Assembly: GCF_014655715.1 (NCBI RefSeq) | Contig: NZ_BNBM01000006.1 | Span: 124,001-188,000, forward strand | DNA: 64,000 bases | Source of the DNA: Streptomyces lanatus | Lineage (GTDB): Bacteria; Actinomycetota; Actinomycetes; Streptomycetales; Streptomycetaceae | Reading direction: 5' to 3' | Shown here: positions 41,425-50,111 of the stretch, piece after piece | Layout of the letters: each line of letters starts with the position of its first letter | How positions within the stretch are numbered: position 1 is the stretch's first letter | Program-made: the position numbers and the translations under genes | The notes under the pieces: generated by a model | The model's database searches: none | What the model was told of the DNA's origin: nothing | Seen by the model: only the letters and a program-made list of their open reading frames with translations

Positions 41425-41451
41425 TGTGGACAACTCCACGACTGTGGAAAA
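41425..41451. promoter_or_regulatory. Pair of DnaA-box-like sequences
   Basis: TGTGGACAA (41425) and TGTGGAAAA (41443) lie in the same orientation, 18 bases apart, in the gap between the DUF2252 and HxlR genes. The first is the exact complement of the Streptomyces DnaA box TTGTCCACA. No further boxes are near. Confidence 0.45.
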
Positions 41452-41506
41452 CCCGCACGGAGTACCGGCCGACCCGCCGCCTCACCAGCCCTTGGCCCGC
41501 TCCCCC

Positions 41507-41869
41507 TCAGCAGCCCTCGGCCCGCTCCGCCTCCGGCAGATACTTCTCCGCCCACCCGCCGAGTTCCGTGAGCGCGGGTTCGAGCGCGGCGCCCGCCTCC
41601 GTCAGCCGGTACACGACCCGCAGCGGCGGCCCCTCGTACACCTCACGCACGACGAGCCCCGCGGCGGCCAGTTCGGTGAGCCGGTCGGAGAGCATCCGCT
41701 CGCTGATGCCGGGGACCGCCCGGCGCAGGGCGACGAAGTAGGCGGGGCCCGCGGTCAGGACGGACACGATCGGGCCGGTCCAGCGCTTTCCGAGCAGCTG
41801 GAAGACGCGGCTGATGCCGGCGTCGACCCGCTTGCACGCCGATACGTCGTGACTCTGCTCACCCGCCAT
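41507..41869 (-). CDS. HxlR-family transcriptional regulator
   Basis: A 120-residue winged-helix protein with the HxlR/MarR-like pattern: CKRVDAGISRVFQLLGKRWTGPIV at the start, with a Cys at residue 12 as in redox-sensing HxlR proteins, then LRRAVPGISERMLSDRLTEL and YRLTEAGAALEPAL. It is divergent from the azoreductase gene, and a 21-bp dyad lies between them. Members of this family (YodB, HypR) sense quinones or oxidants by Cys oxidation, which fits the neighbour. Confidence 0.92.
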   Translation of the reverse strand: MAGEQSHDVSACKRVDAGISRVFQLLGKRWTGPIVSVLTAGPAYFVALRRAVPGISERMLSDRLTELAAAGLVVREVYEGPPLRVVYRLTEAGAALEPALTELGGWAEKYLPEAERAEGC

Positions 41870-41915
41870 GCCTCTCAGGGTACTGCCCTGCCGTACGGGG
41901 ATGAAAAAAAGTAAG

Positions 41916-41936
41916 TGACTGTGTTATCCATAGTCA
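41916..41936. promoter_or_regulatory. HxlR operator candidate
   Basis: TGACTGTG, five central bases and CATAGTCA form a dyad, TGACTnTG-N5-CAnAGTCA, with both arms fully matching. It lies in the 105-base divergent region, 39 bases before the azoreductase ATG and 47 bases before the regulator ATG. Confidence 0.7.
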
Positions 41937-41974
41937 TGCACGAACTTTCAGTCCCTTCCCTTTCGGAGATCCCC

Positions 41975-42625
41975 ATGGCAACGCTGCTGCACATCGACTC
42001 CTCGGTCTTCCCGGCCGACGCCTCCTCCTCGCGTGCCGTCACCGACGCCTTCCGTCGCACCTGGCAGGAGCAGCACCCCGAGGGCACGGTGATCCACCGC
42101 GATCTCGCCGCGCACCCGGTGCCGCACATCACCGCCCACGCCCACACCGCCGGCTTCTCCGATCCGGCCACGCACTCCCCCGAGCAGGCCGCCGCCTTCG
42201 CGGAGCGCGTGAAGCTGATCGAGGAGCTGGAGAGCGCGGACGCGGTGCTGATCGGCGCCCCGATGTACAACCTGACGATCCCGTCGACGCTGAAGGCGTG
42301 GCTGGACAACGTGGTCCTGATGGGCCGCACCGCGGGCGCCACCCAGTCCGTCAAGGGCACCCCGGTCACCGTCGTCGCCAGCCGTGGCGGCGCGTACGGC
42401 CCGGGCACGCCGCGTGAGGGCTACGAGTACGTGCAGAACTACCTGTCGGCGATCCTGACCGACTTCCTCGGCGCCGACCTCGACTTCATCGTCCCGGAGC
42501 TGACCATGGCCCCCGCCAACCCGGAGATGACCGACCTGGTCCCCCTCTTCGAGGCCTCCCGCGAGCGCGCCCTCGACGAGGCCACCACGAAGGCGAAGCA
42601 GCTGACCCAGCGGCTCGCGGCGTAA
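41975..42625 (+). CDS. azoR: FMN-dependent NADH-azoreductase
   Basis: Flavodoxin-fold quinone/azo reductase of 216 residues: LLHIDSSVFPADASSSRAVT binds FMN phosphate, GAPMYNLTIPSTLKAWLDN is the family signature and ASRGGAYGPGTPREGYEYV the C-terminal FMN contact. It reduces quinones and azo dyes with NADH by two electrons. GGAGA lies 5 bases before ATG 41975. Likely repressed by the divergent HxlR protein and induced by electrophiles. Confidence 0.93.
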   Translation: MATLLHIDSSVFPADASSSRAVTDAFRRTWQEQHPEGTVIHRDLAAHPVPHITAHAHTAGFSDPATHSPEQAAAFAERVKLIEELESADAVLIGAPMYNLTIPSTLKAWLDNVVLMGRTAGATQSVKGTPVTVVASRGGAYGPGTPREGYEYVQNYLSAILTDFLGADLDFIVPELTMAPANPEMTDLVPLFEASRERALDEATTKAKQLTQRLAA

Positions 42626-42640
42626 CGGCCTCGGAGACGC

Positions 42641-42690
42641 CACGCGCGCGTGGGTCCTCGTCGAACGGCGAGAGGGCCCACGCGCGCGTG
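42641..42690. terminator. Long bidirectional hairpin terminator
   Basis: CACGCGCGCGTGGG and CCCACGCGCGCGTG pair perfectly, extended by a partly paired TCCTCG/CGAGAGG stem around an 8-base loop. It separates the convergent azoreductase and small membrane-protein genes. Confidence 0.9.
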
Positions 42691-42700
42691 ACGGACAGCC

Positions 42701-42898
42701 TCACCCGCTCCCGGCCCCGGGGCCGCCGCCGACTCCCTGCACCGTCGCTCCCGTCGCCGCCGAGCCCGCCGGCACCCGCCCCACCGGACGTTCCCCCACC
42801 GGACGTCCCCCCGCCGAAGGCAGACACAGCGCCACGACCAGCCCTACCACCGCGAGCACGGTGACCAGCACCAGATGCGCGTGCAGTCGCTCAGCCAC
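42701..42898 (-). CDS. Small single-helix membrane protein, coupled to the GT87-type gene
   Basis: A 65-residue protein: basic VAERLHAHL, one hydrophobic helix (VLVTVLAVVGLVVALCL) and a Gly/Pro/Val-rich tail. GTG 42898 overlaps the end of the upstream membrane glycosyltransferase gene by 8 bases, and GGGGAG lies 8-9 bases before it. I do not recognise a family. Coupling suggests a small partner of the transferase. Confidence 0.6.
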   Translation of the reverse strand: MAERLHAHLVLVTVLAVVGLVVALCLPSAGGRPVGERPVGRVPAGSAATGATVQGVGGGPGAGSG

Positions 42899-44225
42899 GG
42901 TCCGCGCTCCCCTCCGGCACCCGGCCACCGGCGCCCACCAGGCTCCCGACCCGGCGAACAGCCGCCCCCAGTTCCCCCCGCCGGAACCACGCGGCCAGCA
43001 CCAGCGGATACACCAGATACCCGAACCGCGTCGCCGGTATCAGGCACATCGCCAGGCCCAACCCCAGCGCCAGCCGGTCCGCCGCCGCGACGACGGTGCG
43101 GGGCGGCCGTACCGCCAGCGACACCGCCACTCCACCCGCCGCGGCCACCAGGGCGCCCATCGCGAGGACGGAACCGCCGGGGACGTACGTCGCCAGCAGA
43201 TACCCGGGCAGCGGGCTGGCCGCCGGTGAATGCACCCCGCCCTCACCCAACGGGAAGAGGACGACGTGCTCCACGAAGGCGTGCGGATCGGCGAGGGCCA
43301 CCGGCACCACCGCCGCCGAGGCCACCAGCACGGCGACGACTCCGGCCCGTACGGCAGTCCGCCGCCCCGCCGTCACCGGCAGCAGCACCAGCCCCACCGG
43401 CAGCAGCGGCCAGGCCGTCCACTTCAGCGCGGCCGCAGCCCCCATCGCCAGCCCGGCCGCCACACCGGAACCGCCCCGGCCCGCCAGCGCCAGCCCCAGG
43501 CACATCAGCCCGATCACCGGCAGATCCACCCCACCGACCGCCAGCGGCAACGCCACCGCCGGGAACGCGGCGAGCAGCAGCGCGGCGCGCGCGTCCGACT
43601 CCCCGACCGATGAGACCGAGGCGACCGAGGCGAGGGTGCCGCGGCCACGCCCCGCTCCCCGCGCGGCGATCAACATGCTCACCAGGAACACGGCGCAGAA
43701 CCACACCCGCGCATCCGCGAGCGGCGTCCCCCCGAACAGCGCGTGCGGTATCCCGAACAGGGCCATGCCGGGCAGATAGGGGTTGTAGTCGTCGACGCCG
43801 ACCGGATGCGGCACGTAAGGGCTGCCGGAGTCCAGCAGCAGCGCGCCCGAGTGCTCGACGACGTGCACCTCGGACTGCGCGGTCCCCGCGAGGACCATCA
43901 GCGTCAGCGGGACCACCACGGCCCCGAGGAGCGCCGCGAGCGCGCTGTGCCGGCTCCAGGGGCGCGGCGACCGGCGGGCGAGCTCCGCGGCGACGGCGTA
44001 TCCGACGGCGGCGCAGGCGCCCCAGATCCGGTGCGGGGTGAGGTTCGTGACCAGGGCCAGCGCCAGCGCGAAGACCGCGCAGCCGAGCCAGAACAGCACG
44101 TCCCGGCGCACTCGGAGCGCCCGGCGGGACCGCGCGGGGGCCGGCGGGACAAGTGGAGCAACGGGGGCGAGGACAGGTCCGCCGGGCCGGACTCCGGCGA
44201 CGAAGGCGAGGGACTCGGGTGGCAT
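42891..44225 (-). CDS. GT87-type integral membrane glycosyltransferase (DUF2029-like)
   Basis: A 444-residue protein with 9-11 hydrophobic helices. The first extracellular loop has VGVDDYNPYLPGMALFG and nearby Ser/Asp-rich residues, and WKTA-like ALKWTAWPLLPVG follows mid-protein, a pattern of polyprenyl-phosphate-mannose-dependent GT87 mannosyltransferases. The exact acceptor is unknown. ATG 44225 is chosen because AGGAG lies 7 bases upstream. Confidence 0.78.
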   Translation of the reverse strand: MPPESLAFVAGVRPGGPVLAPVAPLVPPAPARSRRALRVRRDVLFWLGCAVFALALALVTNLTPHRIWGACAAVGYAVAAELARRSPRPWSRHSALAALLGAVVVPLTLMVLAGTAQSEVHVVEHSGALLLDSGSPYVPHPVGVDDYNPYLPGMALFGIPHALFGGTPLADARVWFCAVFLVSMLIAARGAGRGRGTLASVASVSSVGESDARAALLLAAFPAVALPLAVGGVDLPVIGLMCLGLALAGRGGSGVAAGLAMGAAAALKWTAWPLLPVGLVLLPVTAGRRTAVRAGVVAVLVASAAVVPVALADPHAFVEHVVLFPLGEGGVHSPAASPLPGYLLATYVPGGSVLAMGALVAAAGGVAVSLAVRPPRTVVAAADRLALGLGLAMCLIPATRFGYLVYPLVLAAWFRRGELGAAVRRVGSLVGAGGRVPEGSADRG

Positions 44226-44439
44226 CGGTGGGCTCCTGGGGCAGGGGAGCTCCAATCTCGCGCCGGGCCCGCCTCACCCACCTCGGCCGAACGGCCACGC
44301 CTGAAGGCCCCCGGTACAGACGGCTCAGCCGAAAGTCCGAGCGGCCCCAACCCCTGGATCCCCCACCCCTCGGTCCCCTACCTCCCGATCCCCCACCCCT
44401 CGCTCTCCCCCCTCACACCCCCACGGGCACAATCACGCC

Positions 44440-44802
44440 ATGCATACGCTCTCCGTCGTCCTCGTCGCCCTCATGGCGCTGCTGCACGTCTACATCCTGG
44501 TCCTGGAGATGTTCCTGTGGCAGCGCGGTCCGGGCCGCCGTTTCCACGGGTTCGACGCCGAACTGGCCCGCACCACCGCGCCGCTGGCCGCCAACCAGGG
44601 CCTCTACAACGGCTTTCTGGCCGCGGGCCTGGTCTGGGGTCTGATCGCCGACGATCCGACCGGCTACCGGGCGCAGATCTTCTTCCTGTCCTGCATCGTC
44701 GTCGCCGGCGTCTACGGCGCGGCCACCGCCAACCGCCGCATCCTCTTCGCCCAGGCCCTGCCGGCGGCCGTGACCCTCGCGGCGGTCGTCGCGGCGGGCT
44801 GA
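44440..44802 (+). CDS. DUF1304-family membrane protein
   Basis: A 120-residue protein with four hydrophobic helices. LHVYILVLEMFLW near the start and LAANQGLYNGFLAAGLVWG in the middle are the DUF1304 hallmarks. Function unknown. The preceding 200 bases are C-rich, with two copies of GATCCCCCACCCCTCG, and show no clear promoter. Confidence 0.9.
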   Translation: MHTLSVVLVALMALLHVYILVLEMFLWQRGPGRRFHGFDAELARTTAPLAANQGLYNGFLAAGLVWGLIADDPTGYRAQIFFLSCIVVAGVYGAATANRRILFAQALPAAVTLAAVVAAG

Positions 44803-44933
44803 CACGGGCCACAGCCTCAAGAAGCGGACAGGGCAGACAGGCCGGATCCCCTGGTGAGATAGCTCACGCACTCCGGCCTCACATCCGGCCTGGCCAGGCT
44901 GTGTGATGCCTCACAACGATCATGGAAAAGGAA

Positions 44934-44974
44934 ACGGGCCCCTGCGGTGACTTCCGTCACCTGCAGAGGCCCGT
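44934..44974. terminator. Hairpin terminator after tRNA-Leu
   Basis: ACGGGCC...GGCCCGT with an inner GTGAC-ttcc-GTCAC stem, starting 10 bases past the tRNA 3' end in the minus direction. Confidence 0.75.
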
Positions 44975-44983
44975 ATCTCACGG

Positions 44984-45067
44984 TGCGCGAGGGGGGAGTT
45001 GAACCCCCACGCCCTTGCGGGCACTGGAACCTGAATCCAGCGCGTCTGCCTATTCCGCCACCCGCGC
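44984..45067 (-). tRNA. tRNA-Leu (CAG)
   Basis: A full 84-nt cloverleaf with a long variable arm. Acceptor stem GCGCGGG pairs with CTCGCGC plus discriminator A. The anticodon stem CTGGA/TCCAG encloses TTCAGGT, giving anticodon CAG, which reads CUG. The T arm has GGGTTCAACTCCC. The 3' CCA is not encoded (CCG follows). Confidence 0.95.
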
Positions 45068-45122
45068 ATTGGGTGTGTCCTCGGGCCCTTCCCTCGCGGT
45101 CCGGCGCCTTCCGACACGCAGA

Positions 45123-45151
45123 ACATTAGCACGCCGGCCAGGGCCGGTTCA
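45123..45151 (-). promoter_or_regulatory. Promoter candidate of tRNA-Leu
   Basis: On the minus strand TGAACC, a 17-base spacer and TAATGT lie about 56 bases before the mature 5' end of the tRNA. Confidence 0.4.
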
Positions 45152-45550
45152 CATCCCTTATCCCCAGGCAGCTCCCCACCAGCACGGTCGGCGAACGCCA
45201 CCCCGCGGCGACCGATCCGCGGCGCCCCGCGCTCCGTATCAACGACGACCTGTTCACGTATCAACCTCGTACCGGTACCAGGCATCTCCCCAGGAGCCGG
45301 TCAGGGTCCACAGTCAGGTGCGGGACACTGGTTTGCGGCCGCCTCTACGATCCATGGCAAGACTGTGTGCCGAAGGAGTTCGAAGCGGAGCTCCGAAGGG
45401 AACTTCGAGGGCGTCGACACCCGTCGACCGGGCCGACAGGGGGAACCAGCCGATTTACCGGCGCGTGGATACGATCAGTAAGCAGTACCAGGTAAGGCAG
45501 TGCCCGCCCGGCGGGATGCAGGACGAAGGCAACGACGAAGGAGGTGCCCC
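45152..45550 (+). other. Leader region of the fhaA operon
   Basis: No gene seen in about 400 bases. GACACT, a 16-base spacer and TACGAT (45324-45351) are a possible promoter. TCGAAG...CTTCGA dyads (45377-45411) follow in the presumed leader. AAGGAGG stands 7 bases before the fhaA ATG. Confidence 0.4.
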
Positions 45551-46432
45551 ATGGGAGTCCTGAAGAAGTTCGAGCAGCGTCTCGAAGGTCTGGTCAACGG
45601 CACCTTCGCCAAGGTGTTCAAGTCCGAGGTCCAGCCGGTGGAGATCGCCGGAGCGCTCCAGCGCGAGTGCGACAACAACGCGACGATCTGGAACCGCGAC
45701 CGGACCGTCGTACCCAATGACTTCATCGTGGAGCTGAGCACACCGGACTACGAGCGGCTCAGCCCCTACTCCGGGCAGCTCGGTGACGAGCTCGCCGGCA
45801 TGGTCCGCGACTACGCCAAGCAGCAGCGCTACACCTTCATGGGCCCGATCAAGGTCCACCTGGAGAAGGCCGACGATCTCGACACCGGCCTGTACCGCGT
45901 ACGCAGCCGCACCCTCGCCGGCTCCACCGATCAGCAGGGCGGCGGCCAGCAGGCCCCCGCACCCGCCGCCCCGGCCGGGCGGCCCGGCGCCCCCCAGGGC
46001 CAGGGCGGCTACGGCTACCCGCCGGCCGCCGCGCCCGCCGGCGCCCCGCCCATGCCACCGTCACCGCCGCCCGGCTCACGCCCCGGCGGCTACGGCTACC
46101 CGCAGCCCGCGGGCGGCCGGCGACCTCCCGCCGCACCCGCGGCAGGCGGCCGCACCCGCTACTGGATCGAGATCAACGGCACCCGCCATCAGATCTCCCG
46201 CGCCACGCTCGTGCTGGGCCGCAGCACCGACGCCGACGTGCGGATCGACGACCCCGGCGTCTCCCGCCGGCACTGCGAGATCCGGACCGGAACGCCCTCG
46301 ACGATCCAGGATCTCGGGTCCACCAACGGCATCGTGGTGGACGGGCAGCACACCACCCGCGCTACGCTCCGCGACGGCTCGCGGATCGTCGTGGGCAGCA
46401 CCACCATCATTTACCGGCAAGCCGAAGGGTGA
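45551..46432 (+). CDS. fhaA: FHA-domain protein FhaA (DUF3662-FHA)
   Basis: A 293-residue phosphothreonine-binding adaptor. The N-terminal DUF3662 domain (MGVLKKFEQRLEGLVNGTFAKVFK; key opening GVLKKFEQRLE) is followed by a Gly/Pro/Tyr/Gln-rich linker (about residues 130-210) and a C-terminal FHA domain with LGRSTDADV, VSRRHCEI and DLGSTNGIVV. In mycobacteria FhaA binds the phosphorylated MviN pseudokinase domain and controls lipid II export. First gene of the fhaA-fhaB-pstP-rodA-pbpA-pknB cluster; the gap to fhaB is 10 bases. Confidence 0.95.
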   Translation: MGVLKKFEQRLEGLVNGTFAKVFKSEVQPVEIAGALQRECDNNATIWNRDRTVVPNDFIVELSTPDYERLSPYSGQLGDELAGMVRDYAKQQRYTFMGPIKVHLEKADDLDTGLYRVRSRTLAGSTDQQGGGQQAPAPAAPAGRPGAPQGQGGYGYPPAAAPAGAPPMPPSPPPGSRPGGYGYPQPAGGRRPPAAPAAGGRTRYWIEINGTRHQISRATLVLGRSTDADVRIDDPGVSRRHCEIRTGTPSTIQDLGSTNGIVVDGQHTTRATLRDGSRIVVGSTTIIYRQAEG

Positions 46433-46442
46433 AGCGGGGGCA

Positions 46443-46958
46443 ATGTCAGAGCTGACCCTCACGGTCATGCGGCTGGGTTTCCTGGCCGTACTGTGGCTGT
46501 TCGTGATCGTGGCCGTGCAGGTCATCCGCAGCGACCTGTTCGGTACGCGTGTCACCCAGCGCGGGTCCAGGCGGGAAGCCGGACGGCAGCAGCAGGCCGC
46601 CCGGCAGGCAGCCGCGCCGCCGCAGCAGCGCGGCCAGCAGGGCGGCGGCCGCCAGCGCCGTAACGCTCCCTCCAAGCTGGTCGTGTCCGAGGGCACCCTC
46701 ACCGGCACCACCGTCGCGCTCCAGGGCCAGACCATCACCCTGGGCAGGGCGCACGACAGCACGATCGTGCTGGACGACGACTACGCCTCCAGCAGGCATG
46801 CCAGGATCTACCCGGACCGCGACGGCCAGTGGATCGTCGAGGACCTTGGCTCCACCAACGGCACGTACCTCGACCGAACGCGGCTGACGACCCCCACACC
46901 TATTCCGCTGGGCGCGCCGATCCGCATCGGCAAGACCGTCATCGAGCTGCGGAAGTAG
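46443..46958 (+). CDS. fhaB: Membrane-anchored FHA protein FhaB/FipA
   Basis: A 171-residue protein: an N-terminal membrane helix (LGFLAVLWLFVIVAVQVI), a basic Gln/Arg-rich linker and a C-terminal FHA domain with LGRAHDSTI, SSRHARIY and DLGSTNGTYLD. It would read threonine phosphorylation made by PknB at the division or growth site. Lies 10 bases after fhaA; an 84-base gap to pstP contains the repeat-like GAGCGAGCGGAGCGAGC. Confidence 0.95.
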   Translation: MSELTLTVMRLGFLAVLWLFVIVAVQVIRSDLFGTRVTQRGSRREAGRQQQAARQAAAPPQQRGQQGGGRQRRNAPSKLVVSEGTLTGTTVALQGQTITLGRAHDSTIVLDDDYASSRHARIYPDRDGQWIVEDLGSTNGTYLDRTRLTTPTPIPLGAPIRIGKTVIELRK

Positions 46959-47042
46959 TACGAAAATGAGCGAGCGGAGCGAGCACGCAGCGGTGGCCCA
47001 CACCACGGGCCCCGGCGCGCTCCCGACCGGAGGGTGGGCACC

Positions 47043-48635
47043 GTGCGGATGTACCCGGAGCCGACGGGCGAGGTGCGCATGAGTCTGTCACTGCGCTTCG
47101 CCGCCGGATCGCACAAAGGCATGATCCGGGAGGGCAACGAGGACTCCGGATACGCCGGACCCCGCCTGCTCGCCATCGCCGACGGCATGGGCGGCGCGGC
47201 CGCGGGCGAGGTCGCCTCCTCCGAGGCCATCTCCACCATCGTCGCCCTCGACGACGACATCCCCGGCTCGGACATCCTCACCTCCCTCGGCACCGCCGTG
47301 CAGCGCGCCAACGACCAACTGCGCGCCATGGTCGAGGAGGACCCCCAGCTGGAGGGCATGGGCACCACGCTCACCGCCCTGCTGTGGACCGGACAGCGCC
47401 TCGGCCTCGTCCACGTCGGCGACTCACGCGCCTACCTGCTGCGCGACGGCGTCCTCACCCAGATCACCCAGGACCACACCTGGGTGCAGCGCCTCGTCGA
47501 CGAGGGCCGCATCACCGAGGAAGAAGCCACCACCCACCCCCAACGCTCCCTGCTGATGCGGGCGTTGGGCAGCGGCGAACACGTCGAACCCGACCTCTCC
47601 ATCCGTGAGGTCCGCGCCGGCGACCGCTACCTGATCTGCTCCGACGGCCTCTCCGGCGTCGTGTCCCACCAGACCCTGGAGGACACCCTCGCCAGCTACC
47701 AGGGCCCCCAGGAGACCGTCCAGGAACTCATCCAGCTCGCCCTGCGCGGCGGCGGCCCCGACAACATCACCGTGATCGTGGCCGACGTCCTCGACCTGGA
47801 CACCGGCGACACCCTCGCCGGACAGCTCTCCGACACCCCCGTCGTGGTCGGCGCCGTCGCCGAGAACCAGCAGCACCACCTGCACGACAACGGCATCATG
47901 CAGACCCCCGCCGGACGCGCCTCCGGCCTCGGCCGCCAGGTCCCCGGACAGGGCGGCGGAGGCGGCGAGTTCGGCCCGCCCGGCTCCGGCGACACCACCG
48001 GCTACGCCCCCTCGGGCAGCTTCGGCGACTACACCGACGACGACTTCATCAAGCCCCGCGGCGGCCGCAAGTGGCTGAAGAGATCCCTCTACTCGGCCCT
48101 CGCCCTCGCACTGATCGGCGGCGGCCTCTACGGCGGCTGGCGCTGGACGCAGACCCAGTACTACGTCGGCGCCAACGAGGAGCATGTCGCCCTGTACCGC
48201 GGCATCAGCCAGGACCTGGCCTGGGTCTCGCTGTCGAAGGTCGAGAAGGATCACCCTGAGATCGAACTCAAGTACCTGCCGCCGTACCAGAAGAAGCTCG
48301 TCGAGGCCACCATCGCCGAAGGCGGCCTGAAGGACGCCCAGGCGAAGATCGACGAACTCCAGCTCCAGGCCACCGCGTGCAAGAAGCGCGCCGAGCAGCA
48401 GGCCGCGCAGAGCGAGCAGAACTCCAAGACCGGCGAGGGCGAGGCCGGAGGCACCACGGGAACCACCCGTACCTCCCTCACGTCCAAGGCGACACCGACA
48501 CCGAATCCCTCGGCGTCCACCAAGTCCCCGCCCCCGTCCTCCTCCACCTCCCCGACACCGACTGCGACGCCCAAGCCCGGCCCCACACTCTCGGAGGAAG
48601 AGCAGAAGGTCGTCTCGTACTGCGGTGCGCAGTAG
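47043..48635 (+). CDS. pstP: PP2C-family Ser/Thr phosphatase PstP
   Basis: Metal-dependent phosphatase that reverses PknB-type phosphorylation. Catalytic domain: REGNEDSGY, IADGMGG, HVGDSRAYLLRDG, CSDGLSG and GGPDNITVIV supply the Mg/Mn-binding Asp residues. Then a Gly-rich linker, a membrane helix (SALALALIGGGLYGGW) and an extracellular region of about 150 residues ending in a Ser/Thr/Pro-rich tail. About 530 residues. GTG 47043 has GGAGGG about 9 bases upstream; ATG 47079, with GAGG 5 bases upstream, is a strong alternative start. Confidence 0.94.
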   Translation: MRMYPEPTGEVRMSLSLRFAAGSHKGMIREGNEDSGYAGPRLLAIADGMGGAAAGEVASSEAISTIVALDDDIPGSDILTSLGTAVQRANDQLRAMVEEDPQLEGMGTTLTALLWTGQRLGLVHVGDSRAYLLRDGVLTQITQDHTWVQRLVDEGRITEEEATTHPQRSLLMRALGSGEHVEPDLSIREVRAGDRYLICSDGLSGVVSHQTLEDTLASYQGPQETVQELIQLALRGGGPDNITVIVADVLDLDTGDTLAGQLSDTPVVVGAVAENQQHHLHDNGIMQTPAGRASGLGRQVPGQGGGGGEFGPPGSGDTTGYAPSGSFGDYTDDDFIKPRGGRKWLKRSLYSALALALIGGGLYGGWRWTQTQYYVGANEEHVALYRGISQDLAWVSLSKVEKDHPEIELKYLPPYQKKLVEATIAEGGLKDAQAKIDELQLQATACKKRAEQQAAQSEQNSKTGEGEAGGTTGTTRTSLTSKATPTPNPSASTKSPPPSSSTSPTPTATPKPGPTLSEEEQKVVSYCGAQ

Positions 48636-48662
48636 GCAAGCCGTGAGAGGCCCCGTCACATC

Positions 48663-50111
48663 ATGAGCAGTACAACGAACTCGCCGACGCACCACACGTC
48701 CACGATCGGCGCGATCGGCGCACCGAGCAGGCGCAACACCGAACTCGCGCTGCTCCTGTTCGCGGTCGTCATCCCGGTCTTCGCCTACGCCAACGTCGGC
48801 CTGGCGATCAACGACCAGGTCCCGGCCGGCCTGCTGGGCTACGGAATCGGCCTCGGCCTCCTGGCCGGCATCGGCCACCTCGCCGTACGCAAGTTCGCGC
48901 CCTACGCCGACCCGCTGATGCTGCCGCTGGCCACCCTGCTCAACGGCCTCGGCCTGGTCGTGATCTGGCGCCTGGACCAGTCGGAGAAACTGCAGGCGAG
49001 CAAGACCTTCGTCGAGGCGGCCCCACGCCAGCTGCTGTACTCCGCCATGGGCGTCGCCCTGCTGGTCGCGGTGCTGATCTTCCTCAAGGACCACCGCGTC
49101 CTGCAGCGCTACACCTACATCTCCATGGCCGCCGCGCTGTTCCTGCTCGTGATGCCGCTGATCCCCGGCCTCAGCGCCCCCACCTACGGCGCCAAGATCT
49201 GGATCAAGATCCCCGGCCTCGGCACACTCCAGCCCGGTGAGTTCGCGAAGATCGCCCTCGCGGTCTTCTTCGCCGGCTACCTCATGGTCAAGCGAGACGC
49301 CCTGGCACTCGCCAGCCGCCGCTTCATGGGCCTGTACCTGCCACGCGGCCGCGACCTCGGTCCGATCCTCGTCGTCTGGGTGATGTCGATCCTCATCCTG
49401 GTCTTCGAGACCGACCTCGGAACATCCCTGCTGTTCTTCGGGATGTTCGTCATCATGCTGTACGTCGCCACCGAGCGGACGAGCTGGATCGTGTTCGGTC
49501 TGCTGATGTCCGCGGTCGGCGCCGTCGGTGTGGCGAGCTTCGAGTCGCACATCCAGACGCGTGTGTCGGCCTGGCTCGACCCGATGCGCGAGTACACGCT
49601 CAGCCGCACCCCCAACGGCGACGGCCTCGTCCACTCCGAGCAGGCCATGCAGGCCCTGTGGGCCTTCGGCTCCGGCGGCACCCTCGGCACCGGCCTCGGC
49701 CAGGGCAACTCCGACCTCATCGGCTTCGCCGCCAACTCCGACTTCATCCTCGCCACCTTCGGCGAGGAACTCGGCCTGGCCGGCGTCATGGCGATCCTCC
49801 TGCTCTACGGGCTGATCGTCGAACGCGGCGTCCGCACCGCCCTCGCCGCCCGCGACCCCTTCGGCAAGCTCCTCGCCGTCGGCCTGTCCGGCGCCTTCGC
49901 CCTCCAGGTCTTCGTCGTGGCCGGCGGCGTCATGGGCCTCATCCCGCTGACCGGCATGACGCTGCCCTTCGTGGCATACGGCGGCTCCTCCGTCATCGCC
50001 AACTGGGCCCTCATCGGCATCCTGCTGCGCATCAGCGACACCGCACGCCGACCCGCGCCCGCCCCCGCGCCCAACCCCGACGCCGAGATGACCCAGGTGG
50101 TCCGTCCGTGA
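48663..50111 (+). CDS. rodA: SEDS-family peptidoglycan polymerase (RodA/FtsW type)
   Basis: Ten-or-more-helix membrane glycosyltransferase of 482 residues that polymerises lipid II. The family features include QPGEFAKIALAVFFAGYL after helix 5, VFETDLGTSLLFFGMFV, the periplasmic loop before SEQAMQALWAFGSGGTLGTGLG and LPFVAYGGSSVIANW at the end. Its position between pstP and pbpA matches mycobacterial rodA. The stop overlaps the pbpA start (GTGA), so polymerase and transpeptidase are coupled. Confidence 0.95.
   Translation: MSSTTNSPTHHTSTIGAIGAPSRRNTELALLLFAVVIPVFAYANVGLAINDQVPAGLLGYGIGLGLLAGIGHLAVRKFAPYADPLMLPLATLLNGLGLVVIWRLDQSEKLQASKTFVEAAPRQLLYSAMGVALLVAVLIFLKDHRVLQRYTYISMAAALFLLVMPLIPGLSAPTYGAKIWIKIPGLGTLQPGEFAKIALAVFFAGYLMVKRDALALASRRFMGLYLPRGRDLGPILVVWVMSILILVFETDLGTSLLFFGMFVIMLYVATERTSWIVFGLLMSAVGAVGVASFESHIQTRVSAWLDPMREYTLSRTPNGDGLVHSEQAMQALWAFGSGGTLGTGLGQGNSDLIGFAANSDFILATFGEELGLAGVMAILLLYGLIVERGVRTALAARDPFGKLLAVGLSGAFALQVFVVAGGVMGLIPLTGMTLPFVAYGGSSVIANWALIGILLRISDTARRPAPAPAPNPDAEMTQVVRP

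Noticed and set aside
39583..41571. 662-codon plus-strand open frame
   Set aside because: Covers a gene-free interval and the antisense of the DUF2252 gene; no recognisable domains.
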